A stretch of DNA of 52,176 nucleotides from Flavobacteriales bacterium. GTDB lineage: Bacteria > Bacteroidota > Bacteroidia > Flavobacteriales_F > PHOS-HE28. Made by a program: the position numbers and the translations under genes. Below, in pieces: positions 46,001 to 52,176 of this stretch. Under the pieces are notes generated by a model. It made no database searches. It was not told the origin of the DNA and saw nothing but the letters and a program-made list of their open reading frames with translations. Numbering within the stretch: the first letter of the stretch is position 1; each line of letters begins with the position of its first letter. Location of the stretch: positions 1 to 52,176 of the forward strand of contig JADLAI010000012.1 of assembly GCA_020848295.1 (NCBI GenBank). Reading direction: 5' to 3'.

Positions 46001-46171
46001 GAAGGTGACATTGCTGGCGAAGACCCCGGAACCCATCAATACGTTCTGCACGAGCACGTTCGGGGTCTGGGTCTGATTGAGGATGATCTGTGCGTTCGTA
46101 CGGATCGATGCCAGGCCACCGGACACGGCAAGCAGCATGCTCAACACGATCGGTGGCCAATACTTCCTCAT
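43091..46171 (-). CDS. Choice-of-anchor L protein with gliding-type (T9SS B) C-terminus
   Basis: 1026 aa with a signal peptide (PPIVLSMLLAVSGGLA). About residues 35-270 match the choice-of-anchor L domain (NVLVQNVLMGSGVFASNVTF, FVPIKDMISVRYVFSSEEYE, YNDVFGFFLSGPGINGP). About residues 440-850 contain serial Ig/PKD-like modules; two adjacent ones begin almost identically (LTPDTAIPCLGNADLEVV, LSPDTAIPCLGTADLEVV). A PKD unit follows (LEWDLGDGTTAQN) and then a gliding-motility-associated C-terminal domain (IYFPNAFSPNGDGINETFGG, LWVFDRWGRIIF, GVYQYKYLVKG), which targets the type IX system. It overlaps both neighbours by ATGA, in the middle of a three-gene operon. A large surface fibre or matrix protein is likely. 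Confidence 0.88.
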   Translation of the reverse strand: MRKYWPPIVLSMLLAVSGGLASIRTNAQIILNQTQTPNVLVQNVLMGSGVFASNVTFNGDPGSVVAPLFTTLGQIGRFNGTNCNLDLPGGVFLCTNDASTHIPGPNDLLLQLGGGLGGGGFWNSPDLDLSQLTGDPNWFASGGSNIGNRSVLEFDFVPIKDMISVRYVFSSEEYERWACSQYNDVFGFFLSGPGINGPFANNAINLALVPGSNSRVSINTINSGLMDANNANGPWTDAFVYCTSDPNWQSNAQYYRSFGGQWPYPQPGGGAPQLAAPYNTDPYYIQHNGMTVVLTASAAVQCGQSYHIKMGIGNVNDNWFPSAVFLEQGSFTSSDRFSMDVAPGPNVEYAANDTILIESDCDSVHLQFRRWGGFYLDEYLQISTGGSATSAVDYLQALPDSIHFSPFDSLVVVPIAVPLDADGLEDLVVNIITCNGAKIQTYNFTIDQRDPLMVTLDDVDLDCPAVVLLTPEVTGGSNDPAAFTYLWSTGESTPTISPYVDQTTQFWVTVSDSCWAFPVTDSAWVTLPPYDPMVLTLTPDTAIPCLGNADLEVVAALGSGGYTYAWTQGGAVQGTDPTLNVTAPIAPLYYVAHVTDLCGVVTSDSVLVSQAPPVPLVITLSPDTAIPCLGTADLEVVVSGGGGVISQSWTDGAGTLIGTGASINVPAAVLEVYQVEVTDQCGQSMTGQVVVTTGPTPPLLLHAEGDTVLCADMPLLLQVIQVTGGGGTYSYAWSPPGTGNNDGPTLEVRVADDAFFTVTVTDQCGNTADTTLLAMVEDHDPLELVTSNDTTVCPGEQVSLWAQVSGGAGGHTFNWPGLGAGDTVQWTAGHDDHEAQVIVTDACGETVSGTVQLAAYPAQVWITATDHGDSNWSFQARMIPTTGNELEWDLGDGTTAQNASQVSHQYDDMDAHWVYLYMVTEQGCLAVDSIRTTPPEATIYFPNAFSPNGDGINETFGGEGALLDRYELWVFDRWGRIIFQSNDLVHRWDGTQDGEQVMNGVYQYKYLVKGQKLPLAQGLGHVVLLR

Positions 46172-48018
46172 CGCACCAGGGTCACGTGTCCGGTGATCGT
46201 CCCGATCCGGGTATCATCAGGAGTGACGATATAGTAGTAGGTGCCGTCCGGTGCATCGCCACCGGTCCAGCCTTGCTCCAAAGAGCGGGTGCTGAACACC
46301 TGCTGGCCCCAGCGATTGTAGATCTCGAGCAAGGCCGTGGTGCCGTCAGGCTTCATCGGCAGGAATCGATCATTGCGCGCATCGCCGTTCGGGCTGAACA
46401 CGTTGGGCATCTCGATCGCTCCGGAGGCGATCACACGCACCACGGACCGCACCGTATCCACGCATCCGTTCGCGTTGCTCACCACCAAGAACACCGGGTA
46501 TTCCCCTTCGACCGCAGGGAATGTCACGGAAAGCGAGGGGTCGGTCGAGGAAGAAGGTTCGGCCACACCCAGGTCCCACCACCAGTTCACCACATCGCCG
46601 GTCCCGGTACCTGTAAGGGTCACCACCGGATCCTCGATCATCGCCGGATCGGGTGTGGCGGTCACCTGGCCGGAGACCGCGGGGAAAACGACCACGGCAT
46701 CCTCGAGCATCGTTTCCCCGATGCACCCCGCCCCATCCTGCACACGAAGCGTAACATCGTAGGTACCTGGTGTGGAATAGGTATGCACGAAAGCGCTGTC
46801 GTTACCGGCCGGGCCGACACCTACATCCCAGGAAAGCGTGGTGACCCCAGCGCCAGTGGTATCGGCGAAGGCCACCGTGAGCGGGGCGCATCCGGTCGCT
46901 GGCACAAGCGCAGGACGGGGGGTCGGTGGGATCGGAGGTGGAATGTAGGACGCTCCCATGAGACATTCTCCGTTGAGTGAACTGGCCAGGGTGTAGGTAC
47001 CACCATCCAATCCCAATGCACTCACGTTCAAGTTCGGGCTTGTCTGGCCGACAACGGCGACCCCGTTCCGATACCACTGAAGGTTGGTGGCTCCCGGTGG
47101 TGGTACACCTACGGTCGCGGCCGTGCCTGCGCACATGGATCCACTGGCCATGACCGGCAGTAGTGCTTGATCTCCTGCCACCGTCAACATCAGCTCATCC
47201 ACCACGAAGTAGGGGGTGGCGAAGTAGGTGTCACCAGCAGCGTTGGTGATGCTACGGCCAACGAATGAGGCCGGGGTATCACAACCACCACCGATCATGA
47301 TCGAGTGCATGTCCTCTGTGGGGGTGAAGGTGATCGACACCCGGGACCAGTCCCATGCGGGCTGCACCATCACACGACCCAGTTCCGTCCATGCCGGATC
47401 GAACCCGATACAATCCATGGTTCCGATGGGGAATTGTACACAAGCGTTCGCATGGCCGAAGATGGCCAGGGGTAGCTGGTCGGTGAAGTAGGAAGGATCG
47501 GCCTGCGCCAGGGTCTGCGAATGCACATCATTCACGGCCGCTGTGGAGATCCACATCGAGATGGTGTAGGTGACGCCCGCCAGAAGCGGGTTCGCCGGAA
47601 GAGGGTAGGTAAGGCAGGTGCCCACATATTCGAAGTATCCGGGGAAGGCGAAGAAGCCCACCGCACCATCCCCATCGGGAGGGGGCAGGTTGAATCCTTC
47701 GGGCGAGTAGCCGCATTCGTGGAAATAATCCGAGGTGGCGTTCGTGGCCTGTTGCCAGCCTGAGGCACAACTCAGCCAGGGTGGTGAAACCATGGAGACG
47801 AAACCGAACGGGCAGCACATCTGCTCCTCGAATGAGTGATTGCGGATGTAACTGGGGGTACCTTCGCCGAACACGGCCGTTGCACACGGACAGTCCGGGT
47901 CGTTCAGGTCGATGAGCCCATCGGTATCATCGTCGATGGCGTTGTTGCAGATCTCCTGGGCACTGACCCATAAAGGGAGCAGGGCCAGGGTAAGCGGCAG
48001 TATCCGGGTGTGGTTCAT
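46168..48018 (-). CDS. PKD-domain surface protein with gliding-type (T9SS B) C-terminus
   Basis: 616 aa from the ATG at 48018, which precedes a signal peptide (HTRILPLTLALLPLWVSAQ). The mature start is EICNNAIDDDTDGLIDLNDP, a Cys/Asp-rich Ca-binding-like motif common on Bacteroidota surface proteins. A jelly-roll-like region follows (TYTISMWISTAAVNDV, DWSRVSITFTPTEDMHSIMI), then two PKD modules near residues 385-540 (CAPLTVAFADTTGAGVTTLS, VNWWWDLGVAEPSSS), then the gliding-motility-associated C-terminal domain (MPNVFSPNGDARNDRFLPM, LEIYNRWGQQVFSTRS). It is the first gene of the three-gene operon and overlaps the next gene by ATGA. An inverted repeat and a CCTCTCAC motif lie in its 5' region. 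Confidence 0.87.
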   Translation of the reverse strand: MNHTRILPLTLALLPLWVSAQEICNNAIDDDTDGLIDLNDPDCPCATAVFGEGTPSYIRNHSFEEQMCCPFGFVSMVSPPWLSCASGWQQATNATSDYFHECGYSPEGFNLPPPDGDGAVGFFAFPGYFEYVGTCLTYPLPANPLLAGVTYTISMWISTAAVNDVHSQTLAQADPSYFTDQLPLAIFGHANACVQFPIGTMDCIGFDPAWTELGRVMVQPAWDWSRVSITFTPTEDMHSIMIGGGCDTPASFVGRSITNAAGDTYFATPYFVVDELMLTVAGDQALLPVMASGSMCAGTAATVGVPPPGATNLQWYRNGVAVVGQTSPNLNVSALGLDGGTYTLASSLNGECLMGASYIPPPIPPTPRPALVPATGCAPLTVAFADTTGAGVTTLSWDVGVGPAGNDSAFVHTYSTPGTYDVTLRVQDGAGCIGETMLEDAVVVFPAVSGQVTATPDPAMIEDPVVTLTGTGTGDVVNWWWDLGVAEPSSSTDPSLSVTFPAVEGEYPVFLVVSNANGCVDTVRSVVRVIASGAIEMPNVFSPNGDARNDRFLPMKPDGTTALLEIYNRWGQQVFSTRSLEQGWTGGDAPDGTYYYIVTPDDTRIGTITGHVTLVR

Positions 48019-48042
48019 GTAAGCCGAGAGCAGGCCCTTGGG

Positions 48043-48054
48043 GTGAGAGGCACG
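48043..48054 (-). promoter_or_regulatory. CGTGCCTCTCAC element 24 bases before the operon start
   Basis: On the minus strand CGTGCCTCTCAC (48054 to 48043) ends 24 bases before the ATG at 48018. The identical 12-mer occurs on the plus strand at 32381-32392 ahead of another T9SS gene. Confidence 0.3.
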
Positions 48055-48083
48055 CAATGTAGCCATAATCGAGCAGCTCGTCA

Positions 48084-48113
48084 CCATTTGTAGAATATTC
48101 GCTACAAAAATGG
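48084..48113. promoter_or_regulatory. Inverted repeat upstream of the three-gene T9SS operon
   Basis: CCATTTGTAG (48084-48093) and CTACAAAAATGG (48102-48113) are inverted copies separated by 8 bases; the right arm has two extra A. This AT-rich palindrome stands in otherwise GC-rich DNA, 66-95 bases 5' of the operon start and just after the histidine kinase gene end (48141). A related word, CTACAAAATG, occurs 5' of the response regulator gene at 51925-51934. This suits a two-component regulator binding site, though no regulon data were available. Confidence 0.45.
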
Positions 48114-48140
48114 GGACGTTCCGAGAACGGGGGAAGTTGC

Positions 48141-51100
48141 CTATGATCTTGGCACGGGGAATCCGTCCTGCGGCAGGTCCAAGATAATGCGGGTACCCAT
48201 CCCCTCGGCGCTCTCCACGGCAAGCTGGCCTCCGAGCAGTTGCATCAGGTCGGCCATGATGAGCAGCCCCAGGCCTTGCACATCCCGTTCACCTTCGTGG
48301 TCCATGGCTCCGAGCGCACCCTGTGCCTGCACCCGCTTGGCATGGCGCAGCACCGGTCCGGGCATGCCAATGCCGTCGTCCTGCACGATGATCCGGTATC
48401 CCTCGCCCCGGCTCTCGCCAAATAGCGAGATGGTCGATGCCGCACTGTGGGTGACCGCATTGGCCACGGCATTGTTCAGGATGATCGCCAGCACGTTCGG
48501 ATCGGTACGTATGGTATCATCCACGGGCACCGCGTTCACCAGGCGTACCGTACTATCCGCAGCTCGTTCGTGTTCTCGCGCGAACACTTCCCCTACGAGC
48601 AGATGGACCACCACGTTGCGGGGCCGTAGCTCGATGCGACCATCCTGGCGTTTGATCCATTGTAACAGTCCCTGTGCATTGGCGTGCAACTTCTCCGAGG
48701 AATTGGCCAGGTCGGAGAGGGTGCTGGAGAGTCGTCGTTCCGCGTCCTCCGGCACACGACGCGCCACGCCGCTTGCCACCCGGGCAATGAAGCGCAATGG
48801 GGTCACGATGTCGTGCGAGATGATCGAAACGAGCATCTCCTTCATCTCCAAGGACCTTCGCAGATCGGCATTGGCCTCGATCAGCTCACGGGTGCGATCG
48901 GAGACCTTCTGTTCCAGTTGCGCATTGCGTTTGCGCAGCCGACGTGCGTTGAGTTGGACGAGACCCACGAAGGCGAGGACGGTGCCTACGGCCAAAAGGA
49001 AAATGAACCAAGGCCTTCTGAACAACGGTGCCGACACATGGATGGGAAGTTCGACGACCCCCTCCCTGTTCCGTAGATGGCCACCCACCTTTCGGATCCG
49101 CAGGATGTGGTCTCCGATGGGAATGCTCGCGAAATGCAATTCACGTTGTCCATTGGCCAAAGTGGTCCAAGCCCCCTCTTCCTGATCGAGTGCGTATTCC
49201 AACCGCGCGTTCTCCGGCCCTCCCCAATAGGCAAGGGAAAGGTACACGACCAATTCCCGATGGTCCCAGGGAAGGTTGAGTTCGCGTACGCCTCGCACTT
49301 GGCCGTTGACCACAACGGATTCGATCCGTATGGGTCGGGTCGGGAAGGCATCCGGGATAGCCTCGGGCCTGAACCACACCAGGCCGTCCATGGTCGGGAA
49401 CGAGGCCCATCCATCCTCGGTCCGCACGTAGGAGGGGTAGCATCCACCGTTGAACTCCGCATTATTGATGCCCGCACGTTTGCCATAGTAGGCATAGAAA
49501 ATGGCCTGGGTGGTATCGCTGACCCATGCTTCCAGGTCCTTCAGCGCCATTCGGAAAAGGCCCTGATTGGTGCTCATCCAGAGCGAGCCCATGGAATCGG
49601 GCATGAACGCATGCACATGGGTCAGGAAGCCCTGTTCATCCTGGGGCAGTCGCAGGACCCTTCCGTTGGCCCGTACCAAATAGGCACCAGCACCATAGGT
49701 ACCGACGAACACCTGATCACCGATCACCTCCAGGGTACGGGCACAGATCCGTTCCAGACCCGGCACGGCCTCCCATCGGCCCTTCGCTGTAAGCCGGTAC
49801 ACTCCGAAACATGTGGCCATCCAGATCTCCTTCTGCGGGGTCCGGCACAGCGCGTTCGGTCGTGAGGACAGGTCGTCGCCGGTCAACGGATAGGTCAGGT
49901 CCACCACCCCTTGATGCACCCGGTGAAGCCCTGTAGTGCTGCCGACCCAGACCACGTCGCCCTCATCCAGGAAACACATGGGCTTAAGCCCGACCCGAAG
50001 GTTCGATTCATTCCGGCGCACGGGATCGTAGGTGACCAGGGTGTCACCTCGCCCATACCAATAAACGCCATTGCGGTCCAACAGGATCGCCACATCATTG
50101 AACCCGCGGATATCGGGGATCCGGTCCGAACAACCGGACGGATCGAATACGCGCACACCACGACGATTGCTGGTGACCACCCGGTCCTTGCCGAAGGGAG
50201 CTTGGGCATTGTACGCGTTGTTCACCCCATCGGCCAGGCTGCTGCACAGCAGGCTTCGCATGAACTGGTTGCGGTAGATGAACAAGCCCTTGGTGTCTGT
50301 GCCGATGGCCACGACATACCCTGGTTCAAGCCACACCACGGAGCTCACCTTGGCGTTCGTCGGTAGGATCAGTGGCACATGGGTGAAGGTGAGCGTATCA
50401 CCCTTCGCATTGGTCGCCATGGTGTACAGCCGATCCGCAGCGATCAGTGACGCTGTCATCGTCTGGGGATCCCAGAACAAGCGCCAATTCAGATGGCCAT
50501 TGCGTACATCCACCACCGGTGCCCCAACGGCCACCATGTTGGTGGTGCTCTTCCGTTCCGGATCGACACGAAAAGCTCGACCTTGCTCATCGAATCCGAT
50601 AAGGTGCGTACCCAAGCGCATGATATGAACGCTTCGGCCTGGCGGTAGGTCCATCGAGCCCTCCAGGACCGTGTCCTGGTAGACCAGTAGTGTCCGGTCG
50701 GTACGCAGACACCATCTGTGGTCATCCATGGTCACCGCACGGATCACATTGGGCCAGGAGGATTTCGATCGGAACGCGGAATCGGGGTCCAGCGCCTTCA
50801 CCGTTGCCGATCGGGAACCAAGCGAACCGGTGAACCGGGAGGTGTATTGCCGGGTAGGCGCATCGGAAGTGATCGAGGAGAGGGAATCCTCACGAAAGAG
50901 GTATTGTCGGGAACCGGCATCGCGGATCACATAGGCGCCATCGGTGGTGGGCAGGACCTCCAGCACACGTGAGGGTTTCATGCCTTCGGCCGCCCGGATC
51001 CCGATCTGTTTGAACCGCGCGCCATCGAACCGGACAAGGCCACCTTCCGTACCGATGAGCAAAGCGCCCCACCGGTCGAGCACCATATCATGCACCCGGT

Positions 51101-51236
51101 TCTGGAGCAGCCCGTTCTCGGACATGTACTGCTCCGCTGTCCATGTATCCTGACCACTGGACCAGGTCGGAAGGAAGATCCCGTACAGCAGCGGCAGCGC
51201 TGCGACCATGTGGTGCGAGAACTGCCTCCGTAGCAT
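48141..51236 (-). CDS. Beta-propeller sensor histidine kinase
   Basis: 1031 aa. A signal peptide (MVAALPLLYGIFLPTWSSGQ) leads into a periplasmic two-component-type beta-propeller (about residues 30-610; for example VHDMVLDRWGALLIGTEGGL, LWMSTNQGLFRMALKD) and a Y_Y_Y domain (NARLEYALDQEEGAWTTL, IPIGDHILRIRKVGG). One transmembrane helix (WFIFLLAVGTVLAFVGLVQL, near residue 750) and a short coiled coil (LEQKVSDRTRELIEANADL) connect to the kinase core: H box SIISHDIVTPLRF with phospho-acceptor His808, N box LNNAVANAVTHS, G boxes DDGIGMP and GLGLLIM. There is no receiver or DNA-binding domain, so it is not a hybrid HTCS. Its start overlaps the response regulator stop by one base. The ligand is unknown. 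Confidence 0.92.
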   Translation of the reverse strand: MLRRQFSHHMVAALPLLYGIFLPTWSSGQDTWTAEQYMSENGLLQNRVHDMVLDRWGALLIGTEGGLVRFDGARFKQIGIRAAEGMKPSRVLEVLPTTDGAYVIRDAGSRQYLFREDSLSSITSDAPTRQYTSRFTGSLGSRSATVKALDPDSAFRSKSSWPNVIRAVTMDDHRWCLRTDRTLLVYQDTVLEGSMDLPPGRSVHIMRLGTHLIGFDEQGRAFRVDPERKSTTNMVAVGAPVVDVRNGHLNWRLFWDPQTMTASLIAADRLYTMATNAKGDTLTFTHVPLILPTNAKVSSVVWLEPGYVVAIGTDTKGLFIYRNQFMRSLLCSSLADGVNNAYNAQAPFGKDRVVTSNRRGVRVFDPSGCSDRIPDIRGFNDVAILLDRNGVYWYGRGDTLVTYDPVRRNESNLRVGLKPMCFLDEGDVVWVGSTTGLHRVHQGVVDLTYPLTGDDLSSRPNALCRTPQKEIWMATCFGVYRLTAKGRWEAVPGLERICARTLEVIGDQVFVGTYGAGAYLVRANGRVLRLPQDEQGFLTHVHAFMPDSMGSLWMSTNQGLFRMALKDLEAWVSDTTQAIFYAYYGKRAGINNAEFNGGCYPSYVRTEDGWASFPTMDGLVWFRPEAIPDAFPTRPIRIESVVVNGQVRGVRELNLPWDHRELVVYLSLAYWGGPENARLEYALDQEEGAWTTLANGQRELHFASIPIGDHILRIRKVGGHLRNREGVVELPIHVSAPLFRRPWFIFLLAVGTVLAFVGLVQLNARRLRKRNAQLEQKVSDRTRELIEANADLRRSLEMKEMLVSIISHDIVTPLRFIARVASGVARRVPEDAERRLSSTLSDLANSSEKLHANAQGLLQWIKRQDGRIELRPRNVVVHLLVGEVFAREHERAADSTVRLVNAVPVDDTIRTDPNVLAIILNNAVANAVTHSAASTISLFGESRGEGYRIIVQDDGIGMPGPVLRHAKRVQAQGALGAMDHEGERDVQGLGLLIMADLMQLLGGQLAVESAEGMGTRIILDLPQDGFPVPRS

Positions 51237-51883
51237 CAGGATCCAATGTTGCGATGGAGCAACACCAGGCTCTGGAGGTCGATGATGTTCGACACGCCCA
51301 GTTTATCGAATAGCCGAGCCTTGTACGTGGCGACCGTGGTGGGCTGCACCCCGAGCCTCATGGAGATCTCCTTGACCCCCTTCCCTTCCAGGAGGTCCTC
51401 CATCACGGCGATCTCCCGATCGGAAAGCTGGGCGAATGGGTCTCGCACCTGAACCGGCCCACGGTCGTGTTGATGCATCTCGGCCCGTGGACTCATGTAC
51501 TCGAACCCCTGCAGCACCCGTCGGATCGCCCGGACCACTTCTTCCTCACTGCTCTCCTTGCTCAAGTATCCTACACTTCCGAGCATCATCACCCGTTGTG
51601 CGTAGACAGCTTCGGACCGCATGCTATAGATCAACACCTTCATTTCCGGATTGGCCTTGCAGATCCGTTCAAGATGATCCAATGCACTGCCATCGGTCAT
51701 TTGCAGGTCCAGGATCAACAGATCGGGCACCCATTCGCGTAACGTGGTATCCAGGTCCTTAAGGGTGGCCACTTCCCTGATGGCCGACGCCCTGAACTGA
51801 TCCTGGATGAGGTTGAGCAAACCCCTTCTCACGATCATGTGATCATCGGCGATCAAGAATTTGTCCGGCATTGGGTATTCCAT
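51236..51883 (-). CDS. LuxR/NarL-type response regulator
   Basis: 215 aa if started at ATG 51883; ATG 51871 (PDKFLIADDH) is equally likely and 51910 is possible. The receiver domain has IADDH acidic residues, phospho-acceptor Asp59 in LLILDLQMTDG, the switch Ser in LIYSMRSEA and the conserved Lys in GYLSKES. The C-terminal LuxR-type helix-turn-helix is LSDREIAVMEDLLEGKGVKE and VQPTTVATYKARLFDKLGVS. It is the cognate partner of the histidine kinase whose gene follows with a one-base overlap. Its probable targets are genes of the adjacent T9SS operon, judged only from position and shared upstream words. Confidence 0.92.
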   Translation of the reverse strand: MEYPMPDKFLIADDHMIVRRGLLNLIQDQFRASAIREVATLKDLDTTLREWVPDLLILDLQMTDGSALDHLERICKANPEMKVLIYSMRSEAVYAQRVMMLGSVGYLSKESSEEEVVRAIRRVLQGFEYMSPRAEMHQHDRGPVQVRDPFAQLSDREIAVMEDLLEGKGVKEISMRLGVQPTTVATYKARLFDKLGVSNIIDLQSLVLLHRNIGS

Positions 51884-51922
51884 GGTCCTGAATGTGGCAC
51901 ACGCCTGCATTCGTGGCTAAAA

Positions 51923-51935
51923 TTCTACAAAATGC
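51923..51935 (-). promoter_or_regulatory. Half-site like the operon palindrome, 5' of the regulator
   Basis: TTCTACAAAATGC on the plus strand resembles the right arm of the 48084-48113 inverted repeat. A near-direct repeat, CTAAAATT, stands immediately before it (51917-51924). Location 40-50 bases before the response regulator start is compatible with autoregulation. Confidence 0.35.
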
Positions 51936-51972
51936 CCCACATGCACCGGTCTAAGTTTGCCACGAACTCTCG

Positions 51973-51980
51973 GTGAGAGG
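51973..51980 (-). promoter_or_regulatory. CCTCTCAC element upstream of the response regulator
   Basis: CCTCTCAC on the minus strand, 90 bases 5' of the regulator ATG at 51883 and in the gene's orientation. It is one of the copies of this word found 5' of T9SS or regulator genes. Confidence 0.25.
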
Positions 51981-52085
51981 AGGGTTCGTTGAACCGGTTC
52001 CTTGCGTCGTGTGCCCTATGGTCTGTGTGCTGGAAATGAGAGATTCCGGTGCGCAACGATGACTTGGGGAAGCACACGCACTGGA

Positions 52086-52163
52086 TTGGCCGAGGTCCTA
52101 CCTCTGGGTCATGGGGCGTTGAGAGCGCTTGAGAGACCATGAACCCAGAGGTGGACCAGCCAA
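52086..52163. repeat. Long imperfect inverted repeat at the right edge
   Basis: TTGGC...GGTCC and ACCTCTGGGTCATGG (52086-52114) are inverted against CCATGAACCCAGAGGT...GGACC and GCCAA (52137-52163), about 25 paired positions with a few bulges around a 22-base loop. It may end a gene beyond the window or be a palindromic repeat element. No coding function is supported between 51884 and 52176. Confidence 0.6.
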
Positions 52164-52176
52164 GGTAGTACATCGG

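Noticed and set aside
51925-52173. An 82-codon minus-strand frame at the right edge
   Set aside because: It runs through the long inverted repeat, has no domain or signal motif and its composition is unlike the neighbouring genes.

Overview
The window reads as a GC-rich chromosomal segment of a Bacteroidota member, most likely a Flavobacteriales-like lineage. The evidence is the gene content: TonB-dependent receptors, a DUF5689 lipoprotein, the DUF6089-uppS-bamA-ompH-ompH-murI block, several secreted proteins with type IX secretion (T9SS) C-terminal sorting domains of both type A and the gliding-motility-associated (type B) kind, choice-of-anchor domains, and Bacteroidota-like -7 promoter boxes (TAnnTTTG or TAnnTTCG). 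No rRNA, tRNA, CRISPR array, intact transposon or phage gene was recognised.

Layout. 1-2038 (minus): start of a large repeat-rich surface protein, cut by the window edge. 2310-7480 (plus): TonB receptor, DUF5689 lipoprotein and secreted OB-fold/T9SS protein, ending at a clear terminator; a secreted EEP-family nuclease/phosphatase (7781-8821, minus) points at them. Together they look like an extracellular nucleic-acid or phosphate-ester scavenging locus. 8952-11085 (minus): pdxJ, an alpha/beta hydrolase and a small secreted protein, overlapping like an operon. 11162-20438 (plus): envelope operon with a CBS/AcuB-like protein, a one-POTRA Omp85 protein, nadK, DUF6089, uppS, bamA, two OmpH/Skp-like chaperones and murI; a gamma-carbonic-anhydrase-like protein converges on it. 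21180-24284 (minus): Cys-rich small protein, TonB receptor and secreted HMA protein, a probable copper-handling locus. 24406-25029: nfuA.

25135-26618 is a decaying locus: a frameshifted carboxypeptidase-like/TonB-plug gene followed at once by an ECF sigma-like gene that carries an in-frame amber codon and appears fused to a TPR tail. From 26870 to 48018 lies a secretome island: six large secreted proteins and a secreted serine peptidase in total seven genes, including a tandem pair of CUB-like paralogues and a tightly overlapping three-gene operon (gliding-CTD/PKD protein, choice-of-anchor-L/gliding-CTD protein, trypsin-like peptidase). Upstream on the same strand is a LuxR-type response regulator with a beta-propeller sensor histidine kinase (48141-51883), a natural candidate controller of that operon.

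The non-coding DNA contributes several structures: an inverted repeat 5' of the three-gene operon with a related half-site 5' of the regulator, a recurring CCTCTCAC word in the 5' regions of T9SS genes and the regulator, a dispersed repeat with two clear copies in convergent intergenic gaps, and a long stem-loop at the right edge. All functional assignments come from reading motifs and known family architecture; no database search was run.
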